Below, one piece after another: positions 15,633-24,485 of a stretch of 64,000 bases of DNA (position 1 is the stretch's first letter; every line of letters starts with the position of its first letter). The notes beneath the pieces were generated by a model. It was not told the origin of the DNA. It did no database searches and saw only the letters and a program-made list of their open reading frames with translations. The DNA is from Phenylobacterium sp. (GTDB lineage: Bacteria; Pseudomonadota; Alphaproteobacteria; Caulobacterales; Caulobacteraceae). Location: contig SSMU01000014.1 of assembly GCA_004799545.1 (NCBI GenBank), positions 62,001 through 126,000 on the forward strand. Direction: 5' to 3'. The position numbers were made by a program, and so were the translations under genes.

Positions 15633-17179
15633 GCGCCCGCATGGCCGCCGCCTGGGCCTTGCTGCCCGACTACCTCGCCTGGCATGTGCTGCTGAGCGCC
15701 AGCGCCCTGGTGCTCGGCGTGGTCATCAGCCTGCCGCTGGCGGTGGCGGCGAGCCGCAGCGCGCGGTTGCGCTGGCCGGTGCTGGGCATGGCCAGCCTGA
15801 TCCAGACCATCCCCAGCCTGGCGCTGCTGGCGCTGTTCTATCCCCTGCTGCTGGCGATCTCCGCGCTCAGCGTACGGACCCTGGGCGTAGGCTTCCCGGC
15901 GCTGGGCTTCCTGCCGTCGCTGCTGGCGCTCACCCTCTATTCCATGCTGCCAATCCTGCGGAACGGCGTCACCGGCATCACCGGCGTCGATCCGGCGCTC
16001 CGTGAGGCCGCCGACGGCGTCGGCATGACGCCCCGCCAGAAGCTGCTGAAGGTCGAGCTGCCGCTGGCCGCCCCGGTGATCATGGCCGGCGTGCGGACCG
16101 CCGCGGTCTGGACCATCGGCGCCGCGACCCTCTCAACCCCGGTCGGCCAGACCAGCCTCGGCAACTACATCTTCTCCGGCCTGCAGACCGAGAACTGGGT
16201 GTTCGTGCTGTTCGGCTGCGCCGCCTCGGCCGCCCTGGCCCTGGTCGCCGACCAGCTGCTGGCCCTGGTGGAGACCGCCGCCCGCCAGCGCAGCCGCGCC
16301 CTGGCCATCGCCGGGTTCGCCGGCCTCGCCGCCGGCGTCGTGCTGGCGCTGCTGCCGCTGGTCAGCTTCGGCCAGCCCGCGGCCTATGTGATCGGCGCCA
16401 AGAACTTCTCCGAGCAATACATCCTGGCCGAGCTGATGGCCGACCGGCTGCAGGGCGCCGGCGCGCGCGTGCAGCGCAAGGAGGACCTGGGCTCGGCGGT
16501 CGCCTACCGCGCGCTGGCGGCCGGCGAGATCGACGCCTACGTCGACTATTCCGGCACCCTGTGGACCAACGTCCTGAAGCGCCCCGACAACCCCGGCCGC
16601 AGGGCGGTGCTGGGTCAGCTGACCACCGAGCTCAAGCGCCGCGACGGCGTACTGGTGCTGGGCTCCCTGGGCTTCGAGAACGCCTACGCCTTCGTCATGC
16701 GCCCCGACCGCGCGGCGGCCCTGCACATCACCTCCATCGCCGACCTGGCGCGCGAGGCGCCGCAGCTGAACCTGGGCTCGGACCTGGAGTTCCTGTCGCG
16801 GCCGGAATGGAAGGCGGTCGAAGGCGCCTATGGCCTGAGATTCAGGAGCCAGCGCGCCTACCAGCCCACCTTCATGTACCGGGCGCTGTCGGGCGGCGAG
16901 GCCGACGTGATCTCCGCCTTCTCCTCGGACGGCCGGATCGCCGCCGACCACCTGGTGGTGCTGAGCGATCCCAGGGGCGCGATCCCGCCCTACGACGCCG
17001 TGGTGCTGATCTCGCCGAAGCGCGCCCACGACGCGCGCCTGCTGGCCGCCCTGCAGCCCTTGATCGGCAAGATCCCGGTCGAGGCCATGCGCCAGGCCAA
17101 CCTCACCGTCGACCGCGACCAGGCCAAGGCCACCCCTGCCGAGGCGGCCGCGGCGTTGCGCAAGCAGCTCGGGCTCTGA
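15629..17179 (+). CDS. Fused ABC permease and substrate-binding protein, OpuC type
   Basis: A 516-residue fusion. Residues 1-220 are a BPD-type permease with several membrane helices and the EAA loop (ALREAADGVGMTPRQKLLKVELPLAAPVIMAGV). A further membrane helix at about 229-250 places residues 255-516 outside; these form an OpuAC-type binding protein (VIGAKNFSEQYILAELMADRLQ, DAYVDYSGTLW, YDAVVLISPKRAHD). Such fusions are known in choline/betaine importers (OpuBB/BC, YehW-like); here the ligand pocket is tethered. The precise substrate, betaine, choline or another quaternary amine, is not settled by sequence alone. The start is a GTG overlapping the ATPase stop. Confidence 0.9.
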   Translation: MSARMAAAWALLPDYLAWHVLLSASALVLGVVISLPLAVAASRSARLRWPVLGMASLIQTIPSLALLALFYPLLLAISALSVRTLGVGFPALGFLPSLLALTLYSMLPILRNGVTGITGVDPALREAADGVGMTPRQKLLKVELPLAAPVIMAGVRTAAVWTIGAATLSTPVGQTSLGNYIFSGLQTENWVFVLFGCAASAALALVADQLLALVETAARQRSRALAIAGFAGLAAGVVLALLPLVSFGQPAAYVIGAKNFSEQYILAELMADRLQGAGARVQRKEDLGSAVAYRALAAGEIDAYVDYSGTLWTNVLKRPDNPGRRAVLGQLTTELKRRDGVLVLGSLGFENAYAFVMRPDRAAALHITSIADLAREAPQLNLGSDLEFLSRPEWKAVEGAYGLRFRSQRAYQPTFMYRALSGGEADVISAFSSDGRIAADHLVVLSDPRGAIPPYDAVVLISPKRAHDARLLAALQPLIGKIPVEAMRQANLTVDRDQAKATPAEAAAALRKQLGL

Positions 17180-17182
17180 GCC

Positions 17183-17683
17183 CTACCGCGCCTGCACCTC
17201 GTCGCTGTCGTCGTCCTTGGCCAGGGTCACCAGCTTCTTCAGCGCATTGGCGTAGGCGCCGGTCACCTCGCCGAAACTGCCCTGCACGGAGATCGGCCAG
17301 GACTTCTTCCCGCAGGCGTACTGGTAGGTCATCTCGCCGCGCGAGCCGGGCACCACGGCCTGGAACTTGTCGTCCTTGCGGCCGGCGGTCCAGGTCTCCT
17401 TGGAGTTCAGATCGCTGTCGTACCAGACGATCACCTTCGGCTTGATCATCGGCGCGCCGCCACAGGACACCTCCCACTGAGCCTTCACCACCGGCTCCTG
17501 TTCGCCGGTGGTCTTCACCGACGAGGTCCAGACCACCACGTCGCCATTGGGCAGGGCCGCGCGGGTGTCGGTCTCCATGATCAGGAGCTCGGCCGGGGTG
17601 GCGCCCATGACGTGCCAGGTCTCGGCCAGGGCCGGGGAGGCGAGCAGGGCCAGCACCGCCGCGGAAGCTAGGCATTTCAACAT
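17183..17683 (-). CDS. Secreted hypothetical protein
   Basis: A 166-residue protein with the signal peptide MLKCLASAAVLALLASPALAET. The ATG at 17683 follows GAAGG by about 9 bases and is preferred to an in-frame start at 17704. The mature part is beta-rich (TWHVMGATPAELLIMETDTRAALPNGDVVVWTSSVKTTGEQEPVVKAQWEVSCGG) with two cysteines (SCGG, YACGKK) that could form a disulphide. Surface-antigen-like hypothetical proteins of alphaproteobacteria show this layout, but I recognise no named family. It is divergent from fliQ and convergent with the importer, 3 bases from its stop. Confidence 0.75.
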   Translation of the reverse strand: MLKCLASAAVLALLASPALAETWHVMGATPAELLIMETDTRAALPNGDVVVWTSSVKTTGEQEPVVKAQWEVSCGGAPMIKPKVIVWYDSDLNSKETWTAGRKDDKFQAVVPGSRGEMTYQYACGKKSWPISVQGSFGEVTGAYANALKKLVTLAKDDDSDEVQAR

Positions 17684-17826
17684 TGGTGTCAGCCTTCCAA
17701 ACAACTCTCCAGGGCGGACAACGGCGAAGCCGCATGAGCGGTCCGTCGATCTCGGAAAAGTGTTGGCGGTGTTGCGCCGTCCGCGCAGCCGTCCGGGTGG
17801 CGGAAAGACCCGAAAGTAGGCCTTCG

Positions 17827-17834
17827 TTAACCAT
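17827..17834 (+). promoter_or_regulatory. CtrA half-site TTAACCAT upstream of fliQ
   Basis: An exact TTAACCAT lies 65 bases before the fliQ start in a 215-base divergent intergenic region. The fliQ promoter of Caulobacter is a classic CtrA-controlled class II promoter, so this is likely the regulator's site, although no second TTAA sits at the N7 spacing. Confidence 0.65.
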
Positions 17835-17898
17835 ACCCGCCGAAGGTGCCAAAGGCGGTCCAGGCCGTTCGATTCCAGTTGTTTTCGAAGGGCTTTCC

Positions 17899-18162
17899 AT
17901 GAACGGCGCCGAGGTTCTGGACGTCGGACGCGACGCCATCTGGCTGACCATCCAGATGTCCGCGCCGATCCTGATCGTTGGCCTCGTGGTCGGCGTCGGC
18001 ATCGGCCTGCTGCAGGCCCTGACCCAGATCCAGGAGGCCACCCTGGTCTATGCGCCGAAGATCGTGGCGATCTTCGTGAGCCTCCTCATCTTCCTGCCGC
18101 TGATGGGCGCGCTGATGAGCGGCTTCATGCGCCAGATCGCCGCCCGCATCGCCGGCATGTAG
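17899..18162 (+). CDS. fliQ: Flagellar export gate protein FliQ
   Basis: The 87-residue product MNGAEVLDVGRDAIWLTIQMSAPILIVGLVVGVGIGLLQALTQIQEATLVYAPKIVAIFVSLLIFLPLMGALMSGF has the two membrane helices and the conserved QIQEATL/PK loop of FliQ. The ATG at 17899 follows GAAGG; longer in-frame starts run into the promoter region. It is first in fliQ-fliR-flhB-cckA. Confidence 0.96.
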   Translation: MNGAEVLDVGRDAIWLTIQMSAPILIVGLVVGVGIGLLQALTQIQEATLVYAPKIVAIFVSLLIFLPLMGALMSGFMRQIAARIAGM

Positions 18163-18176
18163 GCGGGATCGCCCGC

Positions 18177-18935
18177 ATGGAGCATTTCGCCACAGCCCAG
18201 CAGGTGTTCGTCGGTGGGCTGATCTTCGCCCGGATGGGCGCCGTCGTCATGCTGATCCCCGGCATCGGCGAGACCTTCGTGCCGACCCAGGTGCGGCTCG
18301 CCTTCGCCTTCCTGTTCGCCCTGATCCTGATCCCCATCGTCGGCGGCGGTGTGCCGGCCATCCCGCTGGATATCGGCGGGGTCGGCGGGGCGATCATCAA
18401 GGAGGTGCTGATCGGCCTGATGCTGGGCGGCATCCTGCGGCTGTTCATGACCTCGCTGGCCGCCGCCGGAGAGATCGTCTCCATCCAGACGACCCTGTCC
18501 TTCGCCCAGACCGCCAACCCCACCGAGGCCCAGCCCAGCGCCAGCCTCTCGACCTTCCTCAGCCTGATCGGCGTGCTGCTGGTGATGACCACCGACCTGC
18601 ACCACCTGTTCATCGCCGCGATCGTCAAGTCCTACACGGTCTTCCCCTTCACCCGCCCCGTGCCGGTGGCCGACGCCGGCCAGCTCGCCGTGCAGACGGT
18701 GAGCAGCTCCTTCGCGCTCGGCCTGCAGCTCTCGGCTCCGGTGCTGGTCTTCTCCCTGGTGTTCTCGGTCGCCACCGGCCTGGTGGCCCGGGTGATGCCG
18801 CAGTTCCAGGTGTTCTTCGTGGCCGCCCCCCTGCAGGTGCTGCTGGGGCTGTCGGTCTTCGCCCTTAGCCTTGGCGCCATCGGCATGGTCTGGGTCGACC
18901 GCTACCGCCAGCTCCTGATCCCCTTCGGCGGCTAG
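18177..18935 (+). CDS. fliR: Flagellar export gate protein FliR
   Basis: A 252-residue polytopic protein with FliR landmarks: FARMGAVVMLIPGIGETFVPTQVRLAFAFLFALIL, KEVLIGLMLGGILRLFMTSLAAAGEIVSIQTTLSFAQTANP, and the C-terminal VARVMPQFQVFFVAAPLQVLLGLSVFALSLG. It forms the export gate with FliP and FliQ. It lies 14 bases after fliQ and 4 bases before flhB. Confidence 0.97.
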   Translation: MEHFATAQQVFVGGLIFARMGAVVMLIPGIGETFVPTQVRLAFAFLFALILIPIVGGGVPAIPLDIGGVGGAIIKEVLIGLMLGGILRLFMTSLAAAGEIVSIQTTLSFAQTANPTEAQPSASLSTFLSLIGVLLVMTTDLHHLFIAAIVKSYTVFPFTRPVPVADAGQLAVQTVSSSFALGLQLSAPVLVFSLVFSVATGLVARVMPQFQVFFVAAPLQVLLGLSVFALSLGAIGMVWVDRYRQLLIPFGG

Positions 18936-18939
18936 CGGC

Positions 18940-20022
18940 ATGAGTGACACCGCCGACTCCGACTCCCGCACAGAAGAGCCAACAGCCCGCAAGCTGGAAC
19001 AGGCCAAGGCGCGCGGTGACATGCCGAAGACGCAGGACCTGGCCTCGCTCGCCTCCCTGGCGGCCGTGGCCGGCGTGGTCGCCATCTCCGGCGGCCTGCT
19101 GTCGCGCAACATGGCGAGCGCGCTGGTCCCCTTCCTCGCCCAGCCCGACACCATCATCCTCGAACGCGGCGGCGCGGTCGACGTGGGCCGCCACGCCTTG
19201 ATGGCCGCGACGCCCCTGCTGGTGGCGGTGATGGTCGCCGCGGCCCTCGCCGGGGTGGCGGGCAACCTGGTGCAGACCGGCTTCCTGCTGACCCCCGACC
19301 GCCTGAAGCCCGACTTCTCGAAGGTCTCGCCGGCCAAGGGCTTCAAGCGGGTGTTCGGCCTCGACGGCCTGGTGCACTTCCTGAAGTCGCTGGCCAAGAT
19401 CGGCGCCACCGGCGCCATCGCCTGGTGGGTGCTGAAGCCGCACGTGGCCGAGCTTACCGGCCTCGCCACCCTCGAGCCGGTCGCCATGCTGCCGTTCGCC
19501 GCCGACGTGCTGCGCCGGCTGGTCTTCGCGGTGCTGGCCCTGCTGCTGGCGATCGCCGGGGCGGACTGGTTCTGGCAGCGCCAGCGGTTCATGGCCCGCA
19601 TGCGGATGACCAAGGAGGAGCTGAAGGAGGACTACCGCCAGTCCGAAGGCGACCCGCACGTGAAGGCCAAGCAGAAGCAGAAGCGCGCCGAGGCGGCCCG
19701 CCGGCGGATGATGCAGGCGGTGCCGGGCGCCACGGTGGTGATCGCCAACCCGACCCACTTCGCCGTGGCCCTGAAATACGAGCAGGGCGAGGATTCGGCC
19801 CCCGTCTGCGTCGCCAAGGGCGTCGACAGCCTGGCCCTGAAGATCCGTTCGATCGCCGAGGAGGCCGGCGTGCCGGTGATCGAGGACCCGCCGCTGGCCC
19901 GCGCCCTCTATGCCGCCGTCGAGATCGACGAGACGATCCCGCAGGCCCACTACGAGGCGGTCGCCAAGATCATCGGATTCATCCTGAACGCCGGACGCCG
20001 TGCGGTGGCGAAAGCCTTGTGA
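18940..20022 (+). CDS. flhB: Flagellar export switch protein FlhB
   Basis: FlhB controls the switch in substrate specificity of the export apparatus. It has the N-terminal signature SRTEEPTARKLEQAKARGDMPKTQDLASL, four membrane helices, the linker helix MRMTKEELKEDYRQSEGDPHVKAKQKQKRAEAARRRMM, and the self-cleavage site NPTH at residues 270-273, followed by FAVALKYEQGEDSAPVCVAKGVDSLALKIRSIAEEAGVPVIEDPPLARALY. The 360-residue length is normal. It ends 4 bases before the most likely cckA start. Confidence 0.98.
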   Translation: MSDTADSDSRTEEPTARKLEQAKARGDMPKTQDLASLASLAAVAGVVAISGGLLSRNMASALVPFLAQPDTIILERGGAVDVGRHALMAATPLLVAVMVAAALAGVAGNLVQTGFLLTPDRLKPDFSKVSPAKGFKRVFGLDGLVHFLKSLAKIGATGAIAWWVLKPHVAELTGLATLEPVAMLPFAADVLRRLVFAVLALLLAIAGADWFWQRQRFMARMRMTKEELKEDYRQSEGDPHVKAKQKQKRAEAARRRMMQAVPGATVVIANPTHFAVALKYEQGEDSAPVCVAKGVDSLALKIRSIAEEAGVPVIEDPPLARALYAAVEIDETIPQAHYEAVAKIIGFILNAGRRAVAKAL

Positions 20023-20026
20023 GACA

Positions 20027-22159
20027 ATGCCTAATATTGATTCGGAGGCGATGATCGCCGCCATGGCCGAGCTTCCGTCCGACAAGGCCGCCCCAGACCC
20101 GCCAGCCAGGGGTCGTATCGACCCGCTGACCACGGCCGCCGTGATCTTCTTCCTGATCGCGGTGCTGTTCGCCGGCGCGCCAATGATCAACGCCGGTCCC
20201 GCCACCCTGGCCGGCCTGCTGCTGCTGATCGGCCTGGCGGGCGTCGCCTTCCTGGGCCTCTTCGTCCTGCGCGCCGGCGCCGAGCCGCACGTCGAGGCCG
20301 AGCCGGGCGCCGAGCGGTTCATCACCGCCCTCAGCGAGCCGGCCGCCGTGGCCGGTCCCGACGGCCGCATCGTCGCCGCCAATCCCGCCTGGCGCGAGGT
20401 GATGGGCGCCAGCCCCCGCCTGCCCAAGGGCGCGGCGTCCGCCGCCAGCCTGTTCAGCGCGCTCAGCGCCGCGCGCCGCGGCGAGGTGGCGAAGGCGTCG
20501 ATCAAGGCCAATGGCGCCGAGCACCAGGCCCTGGTCGCCCCGCTCGCGCCGCGCCGCTTCTTGGTGCGCCTCACCGGGGCCAACGCCTCGACGCTCGCCC
20601 TGCCGTCGGCGGCCATGGAGGTGATCCAGGCGGTGGCCTCGGCCGGCCCGCCGCCGCCCCAGGTGCTGGACGCCTTCGCCGCCGCCTCGCCGTTCGGCGC
20701 GGCCCTGCTGGAGGGCGAGGACCCGTTCGCCGCGATCATCCTCGAGACCAACCCGGCGCTGAAGGCGGTGGCCGGCGGCGGCCAGGCCGGCCAGGCGTTC
20801 GGCGAGCTGATCGAGCCGGCCTCGCGGGCCGACGCGGCCGAGCGGCTGGCGGCCGGCGCCGGCCTCGGCGCGCCGCTCGAGGTCCGGCTGGCGCACGATC
20901 CGGCCCGTATCGCCCACCTCTATCTGACCAAGACCGAGGGCCGCTGGGTGGCCTATCTGGTGGATGTCTCCGAGCAGAAGCAGATCGAGCTGCAGCTCAG
21001 CCAGAGCCAGAAGATGCAGGCCATCGGCCAGCTGGCCGGCGGCGTGGCCCACGACTTCAACAACCTGCTGACCGCCATCTTCATGCAGCTCGACGTGCTG
21101 GCCGCGCGTCACCCGGTGGGCGATCCCTCCTACGAAGGGCTGAACGAGATCCGCCAGATCTCCACCCGCTCCGCCGACCTGGTCCGCAAGCTGCTGGCCT
21201 TCTCGCGCAAGCAGACCGTCCAGCGCGAGATCCTCGACCTGGGCGAGCTGATCAGCGAGTTCGAGGTGCTACTGCGCCGGGTGCTGCACGAGGACGTCAA
21301 GCTGGCCACCGAGTATGGCCGCAACCTGCCGCACGTCCGCATCGACCGCGGCCAGCTCGAGACCGCCGTCATGAACCTGGCGGTCAACGCCCGCGACGCG
21401 GCCCGCGCCAACGGCGGCAACCAGGTGAAGATCCGCACCGCCCGCGTCACCCAGGAACAGGCCGCGGCCATGGGCTATCCCACCGCCCAGGGCGACCAGG
21501 CCCTGATCGAGGTCTCCGACGACGGCGGCGGCATCCCGCCCGAGGTGATGGACAAGATCTTCGACCCCTTCTTCACCACCAAGCCGGTGGGCGAGGGGAC
21601 CGGCCTCGGCCTCGCCACCGTCTACGGCATCGTCAAGCAGTCGGACGGCTGGATCTCGGTGGACTCCAAGCCCGGCGAAGGCGCGGCCTTCCGCATCTTC
21701 CTGCCGGTCCACCACCAGGCCGCCGTCATGCAGCCCGCGCCGCCGCCGATCGCCAGCAAGCGCCCCGCCGCCCGCGACCTCTCCGGCGCCGGCCGCATCC
21801 TGTTCGTCGAGGACGAGGACGCGGTGCGCGGCGTCGCCGCCAAGCTGCTCCGCGCCCGCGGCTACGAGGTGATCGAGGCGGCCAGCGGCGAGGAAGCCCT
21901 CGACCTCGCCGAGACCCACGCGGGCTCGATCGACCTGATGATCTCCGACGTTGTCATGCCCGGCATGCAGGGGCCGGAGCTCCTCAAGCAAGCCCGGCAA
22001 TACCTCGGCGGCGCGCCGGTGATGTTCATCTCCGGCTATGCGGAGAGCGAGTTCTCCGACCTCCTGGAAGGCGAAAGCAACGTCTCCTTCCTGCCCAAGC
22101 CGATCGACATCAAGACGCTGGCCGAGCGGGTCAAGCTGGAGCTTCAAAAAGCCGCCTGA
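20027..22159 (+). CDS. cckA: Cell-cycle hybrid histidine kinase CckA
   Basis: CckA feeds phosphate through ChpT to CtrA and CpdR and so controls the Caulobacter cell cycle and, via CtrA, early flagellar genes. The 710-residue product has two N-terminal membrane helices (about residues 34-84), two PAS-like regions, a HisKA domain with phospho-acceptor His342 ([15 protein letters not shown]), an HATPase_c domain ([39 protein letters not shown]) and a C-terminal receiver with Asp641 ([11 protein letters not shown]). The reported Caulobacter protein (about 691 residues, His322, Asp623 from memory) has the same layout. The ATG at 20027 is chosen because an upstream GTG overlaps flhB. Position directly behind flhB matches Caulobacter gene order. 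Confidence 0.95.
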   Translation: MPNIDSEAMIAAMAELPSDKAAPDPPARGRIDPLTTAAVIFFLIAVLFAGAPMINAGPATLAGLLLLIGLAGVAFLGLFVLRAGAEPHVEAEPGAERFITALSEPAAVAGPDGRIVAANPAWREVMGASPRLPKGAASAASLFSALSAARRGEVAKASIKANGAEHQALVAPLAPRRFLVRLTGANASTLALPSAAMEVIQAVASAGPPPPQVLDAFAAASPFGAALLEGEDPFAAIILETNPALKAVAGGGQAGQAFGELIEPASRADAAERLAAGAGLGAPLEVRLAHDPARIAHLYLTKTEGRWVAYLVDVSEQKQIELQLSQSQKMQAIGQLAGGVAHDFNNLLTAIFMQLDVLAARHPVGDPSYEGLNEIRQISTRSADLVRKLLAFSRKQTVQREILDLGELISEFEVLLRRVLHEDVKLATEYGRNLPHVRIDRGQLETAVMNLAVNARDAARANGGNQVKIRTARVTQEQAAAMGYPTAQGDQALIEVSDDGGGIPPEVMDKIFDPFFTTKPVGEGTGLGLATVYGIVKQSDGWISVDSKPGEGAAFRIFLPVHHQAAVMQPAPPPIASKRPAARDLSGAGRILFVEDEDAVRGVAAKLLRARGYEVIEAASGEEALDLAETHAGSIDLMISDVVMPGMQGPELLKQARQYLGGAPVMFISGYAESEFSDLLEGESNVSFLPKPIDIKTLAERVKLELQKAA

Positions 22160-22225
22160 CGCGGCCCTTGTCTTGGCGGCGAGGCGACGCTCCAATAGGG
22201 CTCGTCCCAGCTGCCAGGTCCCCGC

Positions 22226-23275
22226 GTGCCCCAACCCACCATCCAACGACTCAACTACGCCCAGGCGCTGCGGCGCGCCTATGACGCCGGCATGGCCGGC
22301 GACCTGGAGCAGGCCGAGCAGCTCTATCGGGTCATGATCCGCCACGCGCCCGGCGGCGCGGCCTCGGCCAACCTCGGCCACATCCTCGACGAGCGGGGCC
22401 GGGTCGAGGAGGCGGAGGCCGTCTATCGCGAAGGCCTGGCGGCCACGCCGGACGACCAGAACCTGCGCTGGCAGTACGGCTTCCTGCTGCTGCGCGAGGG
22501 GCGCTGGACGGAAGGCTGGCCGTACTACGAAGCCCGTCGGGCGAAGCGCAAACAGCCGCCCTCGCTCAGCTTTCCCGAATGGGATGGCGGGCCGGTGAAG
22601 TCCTTGCTGGTGCTCCCCGACGAGGGCCAGGGCGACCAGATCCAGTTCGCCCGCTTCCCCGACCTGCTCGGCCGCCGCGGCGTCGACGTGACCCTGATCT
22701 GCGCCTCGTCGCTGGCGCGGCTCTTCCAGCCGCTCGCAGCGCGGGTGATTCCCGCCGAGGGCAGCGTCGACATCCCGCGCCATGACGGCTGGGTGATGGC
22801 CGCCTCGATCGCCGGCAAGCTCGGCGTGACGCCCGACACCGTGCCCGCCGGCCCCTACCTGCCCAGCCTGATCGGCGGGGTCGGGATCGGCTTCGCCAGC
22901 CTCGGCAACCCCACCCATATCAACGACCAGAACCGCTCCCTGCCGCCGGAGATCGCCCAGGAGGTGCTGGGCTGGCCGGGGGTGGTCAGCCTGCATCCTG
23001 ATGACACCGGGGCGAAGGACTTCGAGGACACCCGCCGGCTGATCGAGCGCCTCGACCTGGTGATCAGCGTCGACACCGCGGTCGCCCACCTGGCCGGCGC
23101 CATGGGCAAACCCTGCTGGCTGCTGCTGCCGTACGTGCCGGACTGGCGGTGGCTGCGCGACCGCGCCGACACGCCCTGGTATCCCGCGACCCGCCTGTTC
23201 CGCCAGCCGGCCCCCGGCGATTGGGCGAGCGTGATCGCCGAGGTGCGGCAGGCGCTCGAGGCGCGGCGGTCATGA
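22226..23275 (+). CDS. TPR plus GT-B (GT9-like) glycosyltransferase-family protein
   Basis: A 349-residue protein starting at GTG 22226. Residues 7-95 contain TPRs ([58 protein letters not shown]). From about residue 120 it resembles the GT-B domain joined to TPRs in many alphaproteobacterial proteins: [18 protein letters not shown] (nucleotide-side loop, residues 127-144) and the C-terminal [23 protein letters not shown] (D283, H288) that binds the sugar nucleotide. Flagellin glycosyltransferase FlmG of Caulobacter is also a TPR/GT-B protein, but it is longer, so a flagellar role is only a possibility. Its stop overlaps the next gene by 4 bases. Confidence 0.75.
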   Translation: MPQPTIQRLNYAQALRRAYDAGMAGDLEQAEQLYRVMIRHAPGGAASANLGHILDERGRVEEAEAVYREGLAATPDDQNLRWQYGFLLLREGRWTEGWPYYEARRAKRKQPPSLSFPEWDGGPVKSLLVLPDEGQGDQIQFARFPDLLGRRGVDVTLICASSLARLFQPLAARVIPAEGSVDIPRHDGWVMAASIAGKLGVTPDTVPAGPYLPSLIGGVGIGFASLGNPTHINDQNRSLPPEIAQEVLGWPGVVSLHPDDTGAKDFEDTRRLIERLDLVISVDTAVAHLAGAMGKPCWLLLPYVPDWRWLRDRADTPWYPATRLFRQPAPGDWASVIAEVRQALEARRS

Positions 23276-24201
23276 GCGAGGCGGGCGCCCGGGACGACTG
23301 GCCGGCGCTCGCCTACGACGACTGGGCCGACACCCAGGCGACCCTGCACCTGTGGACGCAGGTGGTCGGCAAGATCCGCATGACGCTCAGCCCGCCGGTG
23401 AACCACTGGTGGCACGTGCCGCTCTATGTGACCGCCCGCGGGCTGACCACCACGCCCATGCCCTGCGGTGGCCGCACCCTGGAGATCTGCTTCGACTTCG
23501 TGGCCCACGAGCTGCGCCTCGACTGCAGCGACGGCGCGGGCGAGCGGATCGCGCTCAAGCCGATGAGCGTGGCGGCCTTCTATCGCGCGGTGATGGCGGC
23601 GCTCGACCGGCTGGGGGTGCGGGTGCGCATCTGGACGACGCCCTGCGAGGTGGAGAACCCGGTCCCCTTCGAGACCGACGAGGTCCATGCCGCCTACGAC
23701 CCCGAGGCCGCCCAGCGGTTCTGGCGGGTGTTGGTCCGCGCCGACGAGGTGATGAAGACCTTCCGCGGCCGCTTCCTAGGCAAGGCGAGCCCGGTGCACT
23801 TCTTCTGGGGCAGCTTCGATCTGGCGGTGACCCGTTTCTCCGGCCGCCGCGCGCCGCCGCATCCGGGCTCGGCGATCCTGCCCGCCTCGGTCAGCCGCGA
23901 GGCCTATTCCCACGAGGTGTCGAGCTGCGGCTTCTGGCCAGGCGCGGCCGGCGTGGCCCCGCTGTTCTACGCCTACGCCTATCCGGAGCCGCCGGGCTTC
24001 GCCGACGCGCCCGTCCGGCCGCAGGCCGCATATTTCGACGCTGGGCTCGGCGAGTTCGTCCTGCCCTACGAGGCCGCGCGGACCTCGCGCGCCCCGGACG
24101 TCGCGGTGCTCGACTTCTTCCAGTCGACCTATGACGCCGCCGCCGACCTCGCCCGCTGGCCGCGCGGCGAGCTGGAACGCCACCCGCCGCCTGCATCATG
24201 A
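23272..24201 (+). CDS. DUF5996 family protein
   Basis: A 309-residue protein recognised by [51 protein letters not shown] at the N-terminus and by the closing aromatic-rich blocks ([59 protein letters not shown]). This is the DUF5996 family, whose function is unknown; it is soluble, without signal peptide or membrane helix. The ATG overlaps the preceding stop (ATGA), and its own stop overlaps the next start in the same way, so the three genes from 22226 to 24485 are probably translated as a unit. Confidence 0.85.
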   Translation: MSEAGARDDWPALAYDDWADTQATLHLWTQVVGKIRMTLSPPVNHWWHVPLYVTARGLTTTPMPCGGRTLEICFDFVAHELRLDCSDGAGERIALKPMSVAAFYRAVMAALDRLGVRVRIWTTPCEVENPVPFETDEVHAAYDPEAAQRFWRVLVRADEVMKTFRGRFLGKASPVHFFWGSFDLAVTRFSGRRAPPHPGSAILPASVSREAYSHEVSSCGFWPGAAGVAPLFYAYAYPEPPGFADAPVRPQAAYFDAGLGEFVLPYEAARTSRAPDVAVLDFFQSTYDAAADLARWPRGELERHPPPAS

Positions 24202-24485
24202 GAAACGCCATGAGCGAACCGACGCCGTTCAAGAAGCCGCTGCCGCTCTCCGCCTGGCTGGCCACCGCCGCCGGCGCCGCGGCCCTGGGGGCGCTGGCCA
24301 TCGGCGCGGTCAGCATCGGCAGCCTGGCGATCGGGCGCATGGCCATGGGCCGGCTCGCCATCCGCCGGCTGAAGATCGGCAAGCTGGAGGTGGACGAACT
24401 GGCGGTGCGCCGGCTGAACCTGCTGCCTGCGCCTAAGCCTGCGCCTCGGCCGGCTCGGGCGCGGCCGGCGCGCCGTAGGGCGTGA
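24198..24485 (+). CDS. Small membrane protein with pentapeptide-like repeats
   Basis: A 95-residue ORF overlapping the DUF5996 stop by 4 bases; a second ATG four codons later is possible. After a short charged start it has a hydrophobic segment (LSAWLATAAGAAALGALAIGAV) that grades into a five-residue periodicity (AIGAV-SIGSL-AIGRM-AMGRL-AIRRL-KIGKL-EVDEL-AVRRL) like a short pentapeptide-repeat beta-helix. The last 25 residues are a Pro/Ala/Arg tail that overlaps the opposing PhyH gene by 53 bases. I know no named function. Confidence 0.65.
   Translation: MRNAMSEPTPFKKPLPLSAWLATAAGAAALGALAIGAVSIGSLAIGRMAMGRLAIRRLKIGKLEVDELAVRRLNLLPAPKPAPRPARARPARRRA

Noticed and set aside
24433..24485. Frameshift explaining the 53-base overlap of convergent genes
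   Set aside because: Both frames stay open with sensible ends, and the PhyH tail is poorly conserved in this family, so a true overlap is equally likely.
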